From UBA4823 sp034436035 (GTDB lineage Bacteria > Chloroflexota > Anaerolineae > Anaerolineales > UBA4823), in the NCBI GenBank assembly GCA_034436035.1, contig DAOTVW010000024.1, positions 1 through 12,928 of the forward strand: 12,928 nt of DNA, in the 5' to 3' direction. Below the pieces are notes generated by a model. That model had not been told where the DNA came from, did no database searches, and was given only the letters and a program-made list of their open reading frames with translations. This document shows, one piece after another, positions 7,391 through 12,928 of this stretch. The stretch's first letter is position 1, and each line of letters starts with the position of its first letter. The translations under genes were made by a program, and so were the position numbers.

Positions 7391-9694
7391 AGGAGGATTG
7401 ACCGTTATCGAAATGGTTTGAGTTTCCATCAGTTGATTGTTTTGCCATCCTTCGATGGTGATTACAGCAACACCTGGTTGAAGGTCTAACCAGATGGTCT
7501 TAGGATCACGATCAAGGGTGGCAATTTGTTTTTGATTGAGAAATACTTTGAAGGTGTCGAGCCCATTATTGTTGCGTATAGTTATTGGTATTGTTACCGG
7601 TTGATTTTGCCCCTTTATATACACAGCGTTGGGATGGGGGGAAATGATTTCAAAAGCTTGAGATTGGTTAGGTTCCGACGGAACAGCATTGAAATTTAGG
7701 GATTTAAGAGGGTGGGTGCCAACAATCATCCAATCTTGATATTGGGAGCCGCACTGTTCCGTGAAAGGCGAAATTGGCTTACATAATGCAGTCGAGATTA
7801 TTGTTGGGGGGCGTGGATACCATTCCTCAACCTGATTGAGAAGAGCCTGACGAATGAATTCATGCCAGATAGGAGCAGCGCCACTCAATCCGGTCACTTC
7901 CATCATTGGTTGGTAGTCAGCATTTCCCACCCAAACGCCAACTACGATTTGAGGGGTATAACCGATGGTCCAATTGTCGTGGAAGTTGGTAGTGGTCCCT
8001 GTTTTGACAGCAGCTGGACGATCAATATTAAGGATACTGTTCCGGCCAAATCCTATGGTACGGGCATTATCATCGTGCAGCATATCACTAATTAACCAAG
8101 CTACTTGCGGATCAACGACTTGGATAGTTTTCCTTTGATATTGATACAAGACATTTCCGAATTTATCTTGAATGGAAAGGATAGCATAAGGTTGATTCTT
8201 TATACCTTTGGCAGCAAAGATGCTGTATGCACTGGTTAATTCCAGCAAACTCACGCCGCCGCCTCCTAATGCGATCGTTAAGTCATACGTCTCCGGGTTA
8301 CGCAAGGAGGTCAGTCCAATGGTCTGAGCAAAGGCAGAGAACCTTTGCAAACCGATCTGGTTTAATACCATAACAGCAGGTATGTTTAATGATGAGCCAA
8401 GCGCCTCACGGACTGTAACCAGGCCGTGTTCTTTCCCATCATAATTAGCTGGTGTATAGGTCTTTCCATCCCGAGTTTGAAAATTGGTTTGTTTATCCCA
8501 AATTAATGATCCAGGCATTAATGGGTTTAATTGATTTGGATCCATGGCGAGGGCGTAGACAAATGGTTTCAACGCTGATCCAGGTTGGCGCGGGGTTATT
8601 GCCATATTAATGGCTCCATGAATTGCCTCATTCTGGTAATTGGCGCTTCCAACCATGGCAAGAATTTCTCCACTCTTGGGGTTGATAGCTACCAAAGCAG
8701 CATCATGGACATTGTGACCTAATCCACCTCGGTCTAAAGCAAGTTTTGTGAGATGACTTTGAATTGCCTTTTCAGCGGTTTTTTCTAAATTCAAATCCAA
8801 GCTCGTATAAATAGTCAGGTCATTTAAACGTGCGTTCGGGGAAAGCTGCCCGGATGAGATGAGCTGATCAACTTGATTGCGAACATACATAACGAAATGG
8901 GGAGCTTCCATTGGGTAAGGTGCTTCGCTAAAATTTAATTCCTCATGGATGGCATTGGTAAACTGTTGGTCAGTGATGAACTTTAATTTTGCCATGCGCT
9001 CTAATACAACCTTCTGTCTTTTTTTCGCTGCATCGGGATGGATAAACGGGTTGTAAATAGAGGGAGCTTGAGGCAAACCTGCTATCACGGCACATTGAGC
9101 TAAATCCAGCTGTTTGGCTGGAATTCCAAAATAAGTTAGAGAGGCTGCTTCGATTCCGTATGCAAAACTGCCATAATAAGTATGGTTGAGGTAAAGGCTG
9201 AGTATTTGTTCTTTCGTATAATGACGGGTGATCTGCCAGGCCAAGTATATTTCTCTTAGTTTTCTTTTTACGGTGCGCTGCTCGCTTTCTCCTTTTTCGA
9301 GTAAAAGGTTACGGACAAGTTGTTGGGTGATAGTCGAACCTCCGGCTATGGTATCGCCGCCACGCAGGTTAATCCATAGAGCACGCAGTATTCCTTTAAT
9401 ATCAAAACCTGGGTTACTAAAAAAACTAGCATCTTCTGTTGCAATAGTCGCTTGTTTGATGCAATCTGGAATTTCTTGGAAGCGAAGGGGGTGATAGCGA
9501 ATACTGTTCTCCCCTAAATCTTCATAGAGCAATCTACCGTTGCGATCAACAATACGCAAGCTGGGAAAGTTTTGAATTTCATTGAGCTGGTCAATGGAAG
9601 GGAGATCTGCGAATAACCAATGGGTGATTACCACTGTGAGAATCAAAACAATGAAAACAATCCCCCCTAAGAAAAATCTCCATTTTTTCATCAT
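7382..9694 (-). CDS. Bifunctional class A penicillin-binding protein (transglycosylase/transpeptidase), PBP1C-like
   Basis: This 770-residue enzyme polymerises lipid II into glycan strands and cross-links the peptides on the outer face of the cytoplasmic membrane. A single helix (about 6-29) anchors the N-terminus. The GT51 transglycosylase domain (about 45-220) shows E87-D88-A-S-F-F, where E87 is the expected catalytic base, then GGSTITQQLVRNLLL (118-132), REIYLAWQI and EQILSLYLN. The His of the usual EDxxFxxHxG is Asn94 here. The transpeptidase domain has all three motifs: S373-A-L-K376 (S373 is the acylated serine), S435-L-N437 and K564-T-G566. Residues of about 682-765 form a beta-rich tail resembling the BiPBP_C domain of PBP1C, after a pair of cysteines (C638, C648). 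The length equals that of E. coli PBP1C, but a PBP1A-type assignment cannot be excluded, so no symbol is given. The start is an ATG-ATG pair; neither has a visible Shine-Dalgarno sequence. It is the last gene of the minus-strand string, 55 bp after the FmdB gene. It converges on the A2M gene; the TAG stop at 7384-7382 lies inside the A2M frame. Confidence 0.95.
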   Translation of the reverse strand: MMKKWRFFLGGIVFIVLILTVVITHWLFADLPSIDQLNEIQNFPSLRIVDRNGRLLYEDLGENSIRYHPLRFQEIPDCIKQATIATEDASFFSNPGFDIKGILRALWINLRGGDTIAGGSTITQQLVRNLLLEKGESEQRTVKRKLREIYLAWQITRHYTKEQILSLYLNHTYYGSFAYGIEAASLTYFGIPAKQLDLAQCAVIAGLPQAPSIYNPFIHPDAAKKRQKVVLERMAKLKFITDQQFTNAIHEELNFSEAPYPMEAPHFVMYVRNQVDQLISSGQLSPNARLNDLTIYTSLDLNLEKTAEKAIQSHLTKLALDRGGLGHNVHDAALVAINPKSGEILAMVGSANYQNEAIHGAINMAITPRQPGSALKPFVYALAMDPNQLNPLMPGSLIWDKQTNFQTRDGKTYTPANYDGKEHGLVTVREALGSSLNIPAVMVLNQIGLQRFSAFAQTIGLTSLRNPETYDLTIALGGGGVSLLELTSAYSIFAAKGIKNQPYAILSIQDKFGNVLYQYQRKTIQVVDPQVAWLISDMLHDDNARTIGFGRNSILNIDRPAAVKTGTTTNFHDNWTIGYTPQIVVGVWVGNADYQPMMEVTGLSGAAPIWHEFIRQALLNQVEEWYPRPPTIISTALCKPISPFTEQCGSQYQDWMIVGTHPLKSLNFNAVPSEPNQSQAFEIISPHPNAVYIKGQNQPVTIPITIRNNNGLDTFKVFLNQKQIATLDRDPKTIWLDLQPGVAVITIEGWQNNQLMETQTISITVNPPLR

Positions 9695-9697
9695 GAA

Positions 9698-9717
9698 TAA
9701 ACGTTTACGCGATTATC
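9698..9717 (-). promoter_or_regulatory. Possible promoter -10 and 10-bp palindrome just before the PBP start
   Basis: On the minus strand TGATAAT gives a -10-like GATAAT (9717-9712). It is followed by the perfect palindrome TAAACGTTTA (9707-9698), whose central AAACGTTT resembles LacI-family operator cores. The palindrome ends 3 bases before the ATG. A transcript from this -10 would begin inside the palindrome and have a leader of only about 10 bases, which would fit the missing Shine-Dalgarno sequence. No convincing -35 is seen at 17 bp, so this remains tentative. Confidence 0.25.
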
Positions 9718-9749
9718 ATTTGTTGAAAGACATTTCGATTAAGGCTTTT

Positions 9750-9977
9750 CTATAATCCACAACTGGCACAGTTCCCACCATTACAGGAGGAACATCCGCT
9801 ATTTCCACCGCCGGTAATCATTTTCCCGCCACTTTGGGCGGAGAAAACGGATAAAACTCGTTTGGTGTTAGTGCTTTGGCAATAACTACATGCAATAGGT
9901 AAATCTGCTTCTTTGAAATTTCGCAAGCTATCAAATTTTTTATGGCAATTTTCACAAAGATATTCGTAAATTGGCAT
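9750..9977 (-). CDS. FmdB-family zinc ribbon protein with a Cys-rich C-terminal tail
   Basis: This small protein of 75 residues opens with MPIYEYLCENCHKKFD, the standard start of the FmdB/CxxC_CxxC_SSSS regulatory-protein family. Cys8 and Cys11 (C-x2-C) and Cys30 and Cys33 (C-x2-C) can bind one zinc. A Gly-rich linker then leads to a second Cys cluster at the end (C-x2-C, then C-x2-C, before the terminal GL). This tail recurs in part of the family and could hold another metal or form disulfides. The biochemical role of the family is not settled; the old name comes from a proposed regulator of formamidase genes. The ATG at 9977 is supported by AGGAAG 5 bases upstream. It sits 23 bp after the patatin gene and 55 bp before the PBP gene, so it is probably cotranscribed with the patatin gene. 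Confidence 0.93.
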   Translation of the reverse strand: MPIYEYLCENCHKKFDSLRNFKEADLPIACSYCQSTNTKRVLSVFSAQSGGKMITGGGNSGCSSCNGGNCASCGL

Positions 9978-10000
9978 ATCTGCTTCCTATGCTTTATATT

Positions 10001-10900
10001 TTAATCACCTACTTGTTTGGGGTCAATATTGGGTGGGAAGAGGTGTACTTTGGGTTTAATGGATGCACGCACCTGTTGGACAACCTCTTCGGCAGCATGA
10101 ACTCCATATTGGATTACCTCGGCAGCTTTCGTAAATCCAAAGAACATATTGACATCCGCTGGCACTTGAGGATTCAAAACCAATTCAGGTTTTGCCTGCT
10201 TCAGATTCATTGCAGTGATTGCGCTGCTCATAATAATTTCTGCTTGATAAAAATCAAGCGCGAAAGCTGGCAGGAATTTACGAATGGTTGCGTCTTTGGG
10301 AAAATCCACCCATCGAGACTCACTGCCCGAAAAGTAATTCACGTCCACCGCAATGATGTATTCAGCCCCCATTTTTCTCGCAGCCCGAGCGGGAACATTA
10401 TCCAATACTCCTCCATCTACCAATAGCATGCCATCAAGTTCAACGGGCGGGAATAATCCCGGTACAGCGGAGGTAGCCATACATGCTTCTATCAACGAAC
10501 CTTTGGTTAGATATACTACTTTTTTAGTAATTAAATCGACGCTCGTGAGGGAGATGGGTATCGGGAGGTCTTCAAAGGTTTTCTTTGACCCGATGAGATC
10601 GTCTAAAAATGCTCGAATGCGATCTGTTTTAATAATCCCACGCTGGGGCGGGGTGATTTCGAGAAAGCGGAGGAAATTCTTGGGGTTGGATAAAGAGAGC
10701 GCAATTTCTTTCATTGTCTCAACGGATATCCCGGCAGCGTATAACGTGGCAATGATCCCCCCCATGCTTGTGCCACAAATGCAGTCAAATGGGATACCCT
10801 CTCGCTCGAATACTTCCAGCACACCGATGTGAGCTAACCCACGTGCACCACCCCCACCTAATGCCAAACCAATTGTCGGTCGTCGAATGAGACTACTCAT
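10001..10900 (-). CDS. Patatin-like phospholipase (RssA/YlbK type)
   Basis: This 299-residue serine lipid acyl hydrolase carries the complete patatin signature. G15-G-G-G-A-R-G21 is the oxyanion-hole loop, G43-T-S45-M-G47 is the nucleophile elbow with catalytic Ser45, and D162-G-G is the Asp of the Ser-Asp dyad. The compact single-domain form matches bacterial RssA/YlbK proteins and lacks the cyclic-nucleotide-binding part of the NTE type. There is no signal peptide or obvious membrane helix, so it should act in the cytoplasm or at the inner membrane face, hydrolysing fatty acyl esters of phospholipids. Its ATG overlaps the TGA of the upstream glycosyltransferase by 4 bp (ATGA), with AGAAAGG 7 bases upstream, indicating translational coupling. 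The natural substrate is unknown. The final 50 or so residues are less conserved and carry no motif I recognise. Confidence 0.95.
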   Translation of the reverse strand: MSSLIRRPTIGLALGGGGARGLAHIGVLEVFEREGIPFDCICGTSMGGIIATLYAAGISVETMKEIALSLSNPKNFLRFLEITPPQRGIIKTDRIRAFLDDLIGSKKTFEDLPIPISLTSVDLITKKVVYLTKGSLIEACMATSAVPGLFPPVELDGMLLVDGGVLDNVPARAARKMGAEYIIAVDVNYFSGSESRWVDFPKDATIRKFLPAFALDFYQAEIIMSSAITAMNLKQAKPELVLNPQVPADVNMFFGFTKAAEVIQYGVHAAEEVVQQVRASIKPKVHLFPPNIDPKQVGD

Positions 10901-12093
10901 AGCGATGCCTTTCTTTTCATGCTTTCTAAGTACAATTGTTGTAAGCCTTGAATCATTTGCTTTAAATCAAACTGCTCTGCAGCGGTTTGCTTGCCAGCAT
11001 GAATGAGCTTGGCGCGCAAGGCTGGATTATTGATTAATTCGACACACTCAAGCGCAGCTTGTTGAAGATTATGCGGCTCGCAGAGTAGTCCATTAACGCG
11101 GTGTTGTATGATCTCCTTTATCCCATCAACTGCATACGCTACGATAGGTATCCCAGCGCTCATTGATTCTGGAATGACCCTTGGTAATCCTTCCCATAAC
11201 GATGTCAATAAAATGACGTCCATCGTATTCAGGATTTTTCCCACATCACGGCGTAAACCGGTCAAGGTGGTTTTTTGCAACAATCCCTCGCTTTGTAGCA
11301 GTTCATTCACCGCCTGATGTAATGGTCCATCTCCAACGATGATAAAGTGAGCTGAAGGTATTTGCTGGGAGATTAGCGCTGCAACTTTAACCCACTCAAG
11401 CGGATTTTTTTGTGGTGAAAGACGGCTAATCGTGCCAATTACGGGCACATCAACGGGTATCCCAAGTTCTTGGCGAAGGGTAGCTTTCCATATATGGTTT
11501 GGTTGATATTCTTCGAGTGGTATGGCAGAACGAATGAGATGATATTGCTCGGCTTTTCCAATTTTCATTTTTAAGCCTTTTTCTTTATCTGCTTGAGTGA
11601 CAACAATGATTTTTTGGCAATAGCGAGCAGTCCAACGTTCTAAGAAGATATAAATGTTTCGTTTAACAACGGACATGTAATCATGGAAACTCCAGCCATG
11701 CACTGTATGGAGGATGATCGGTGTGCCAGCCATTTTTGCTGCTAGACGACCTAATATGCCTGCTTTTGATGAATGAGTGTGGACAATATGATAATTTCCA
11801 CGCCGAATGATGAAATACAGGTTGATCAACGCTAATAAATCATTAATTGGGTGCACTTCCCGTACTAATGGAGGCAAAATAGTTAAATTTACTCCTCTGG
11901 CAAGAGTTTCCTCAATGAGTGAACCTTCACTACCCGTTTGCGGACCACAAATTACATCAACCTGAAAGAGAGATTTGTCGAGCATTGCAGCACTATACAT
12001 GGTATTTTCCTGTGCGCCGCCGATAATCATGCGGGTGATGATGTGCAAAACGCGAACAGGGCGGGTGGGAATGGGTTGAGGTGGGATGGTCAT
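10897..12093 (-). CDS. GT4-family glycosyltransferase (surface polysaccharide type)
   Basis: This GT-B fold retaining glycosyltransferase has 398 residues from the ATG at 12093, used for numbering here. The N-terminal half has the acceptor-side signature RVLHIITRMIIGGAQEN followed by IVHTHSSKAGILGRLAA (H105-T-H107) and HTVHGWSFHDY. The C-terminal half has the nucleotide-sugar site: GTISRLSPQKNP, IIVGDGPL, and the E-x7-E motif E301-G-L-P-R-V-I-P-E309, followed by VNGLLCEP. It probably transfers a sugar from a nucleotide donor onto a growing lipid-linked glycan at the inner membrane face; the sugar and acceptor cannot be told. An in-frame TTG at 12108 would add five residues (MPYNK) and lie only 7 bp after the upstream stop. 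Neither start has a clear Shine-Dalgarno sequence, so I chose ATG, and coupling to the upstream gene is likely. The stop overlaps the patatin start by 4 bp. Confidence 0.93.
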   Translation of the reverse strand: MTIPPQPIPTRPVRVLHIITRMIIGGAQENTMYSAAMLDKSLFQVDVICGPQTGSEGSLIEETLARGVNLTILPPLVREVHPINDLLALINLYFIIRRGNYHIVHTHSSKAGILGRLAAKMAGTPIILHTVHGWSFHDYMSVVKRNIYIFLERWTARYCQKIIVVTQADKEKGLKMKIGKAEQYHLIRSAIPLEEYQPNHIWKATLRQELGIPVDVPVIGTISRLSPQKNPLEWVKVAALISQQIPSAHFIIVGDGPLHQAVNELLQSEGLLQKTTLTGLRRDVGKILNTMDVILLTSLWEGLPRVIPESMSAGIPIVAYAVDGIKEIIQHRVNGLLCEPHNLQQAALECVELINNPALRAKLIHAGKQTAAEQFDLKQMIQGLQQLYLESMKRKASL

Positions 12094-12115
12094 TTTGTTA
12101 TAAGGCAAGCTTTCG

Positions 12116-12928
12116 CTAGTATGATTTTTGTTGATTTAACATGTACTGATATAGCTCTTCGATTTTCTGCACAGAAAACTTGATGGAATGGTTCTCTATG
12201 ATAAATCGTCTGGCATTGTAACCGAGAAACTGACAATATTCTGGGTGATTATAGAGCCTTTCGACAGTATTGGCAATCTCAGCTGGATTATCCGCTTCAA
12301 CGAGAATACCATTTTGCTCATTTTGGATTACTTCGCCAGTGCCACCCGTGTTGGTGGCAATCACAGCTAATCCCATCGCCATTGCTTCCAGAAGAGCAAG
12401 AGAGACACCCTCCCATTTCGATGGCAGGATAAAGATATCCGCATTTTCAAGCCATTTTGCTGGATTTTCCTCAAAACCGTGAAATGTGATGTATGGATCA
12501 ACCTTCAATGATTTTGCCATTCGAATTAAAGTGGTTTTTTCTGCACCCTCACCGAGAATATCGAGATGGAAGGGGATACCTTTTGTTGATAATTCCGCAC
12601 ATGCCTGGATCAAGATTTTATGGTTTTTCTCATGAGAAAGGCGGCCAATGGAGATCAGCCTGACCGTAGGATTAGCTCTTTCTACGGAATAAATTTTAGA
12701 ATACGAAGGAATTGGAATGCCATTAGGGATAAGCGTGATCTTTTCATAAGGGATACTCTCTCTGTGATGAAGTATTCTTGCTACAGCTTGGCTGCTGACT
12801 AGATAACGGGCAACTAGCTTACTGGTAAGGGTATCGAGGGCAGACCTCCATCGAGAGCGGTCCAATTCTGGGCCTGCTTGGTGACAGATGATGATTGGAA
12901 TTCCACAATAACTTCCTGCTAATCTACC
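12116..12928 (-). CDS. GT4-family glycosyltransferase, N-terminus cut by the window edge
   Basis: The frame stays open from the TAG at 12118-12116 to the last base of the window, giving 270 visible residues. The TTG at 12865 is not the real start: the 21 codons beyond it read GRLAGSYCGIPIIICHQAGP, the typical middle of a GT4 N-terminal domain, so roughly the first 100 residues are missing. The donor-binding half is complete. It has ISIGRLSHEKNH, LDILGEGAEK, ITFHGF, and E-x7-E (E173-G-V-S-L-A-L-L-E181 in visible numbering), then TGGTGEVIQNEQNGILVEA. The likely role is sugar transfer from a nucleotide donor in surface glycan synthesis. It resembles the following gene in fold only; the two share family motifs but differ enough that a recent tandem duplication is unlikely. 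It is the first visible gene of the minus-strand string, and the operon start lies outside the window. Confidence 0.93.
   Translation of the reverse strand, partial: GRLAGSYCGIPIIICHQAGPELDRSRWRSALDTLTSKLVARYLVSSQAVARILHHRESIPYEKITLIPNGIPIPSYSKIYSVERANPTVRLISIGRLSHEKNHKILIQACAELSTKGIPFHLDILGEGAEKTTLIRMAKSLKVDPYITFHGFEENPAKWLENADIFILPSKWEGVSLALLEAMAMGLAVIATNTGGTGEVIQNEQNGILVEADNPAEIANTVERLYNHPEYCQFLGYNARRFIIENHSIKFSVQKIEELYQYMLNQQKSY

Noticed and set aside
7389..7396. Strong Shine-Dalgarno-like AAGGAGGA on the plus strand right after the A2M stop
   Set aside because: It is the complement of the Pro-Pro-Leu codons ending the PBP gene, and the next ATG (in GAAATGGTTTGA) opens only a two-codon frame.
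9971..10426. 151-codon plus-strand open frame across the end of the patatin gene
   Set aside because: It is antisense to the conserved patatin C-terminal half and has no recognisable motif.
12116..12865. Taking the TTG at 12865 as the true start of the last glycosyltransferase
   Set aside because: The frame continues without a stop to the window edge, and the extra 21 residues fit the GT4 family, so the gene is truncated by the window.
1..12928. CRISPR arrays, tRNA or rRNA genes, insertion sequences, phage or toxin-antitoxin genes
   Set aside because: None seen: no spaced direct repeats, no transposase or integrase-like protein, and almost every base lies within the eight genes.

Overview
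The window reads as a cell-envelope locus from an environmental bacterium of moderate GC (estimated by eye, roughly 45%). The gene families and their style suggest a Chloroflexota, most likely Anaerolineae-like, genome: a gingipain-type C25 protein, a membrane-anchored alpha-2-macroglobulin with bacterial Ig-like repeats, an FmdB protein with a Cys-rich tail, and GT4 glycosyltransferases. This placement is inference, because there is no rRNA or other marker gene in the window.

Layout. The left half (2-7390) is on the plus strand: the C-terminal 509 residues of a C25 (gingipain-like) cysteine peptidase cut by the window edge, a 102-bp gap, then a 1918-residue alpha-2-macroglobulin with an N-terminal membrane anchor, three Big_5-like domains and an intact CIEQ thioester motif. 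The right half (7382-12928) is a tight minus-strand gene string. In transcription order it holds a GT4 glycosyltransferase (N-terminus cut by the window edge), a second GT4 glycosyltransferase, a patatin-like phospholipase, an FmdB-family zinc ribbon, and a bifunctional class A penicillin-binding protein with a PBP1C-like C-terminal domain. Their spacings are about 7-22 bp, a 4-bp overlap, 23 bp and 55 bp. The two halves converge, and the A2M and PBP reading frames overlap by 9 bp at their ends, so no separate terminator region lies between them.

How the genes fit together. A surface protease, a thioester protease trap and a peptidoglycan synthase lie side by side. In proteobacteria the A2M gene (yfhM) is a known neighbour of pbpC, usually codirectional, and is thought to guard the envelope when the wall is breached. 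Here the same partners occur convergently, with a C25 protease next to the inhibitor, probably in a single-membrane bacterium. The two glycosyltransferases and the phospholipase suggest surface glycan and lipid work in the same transcription unit as the PBP.

I see no tRNA or rRNA genes, CRISPR array, insertion sequence, prophage gene or long repeat. Coding density is very high: the longest gap is the 102 bp between the first two genes. I do not see a convincing wholly new system. The protease / antiprotease / wall-synthase arrangement is the part most worth following up.
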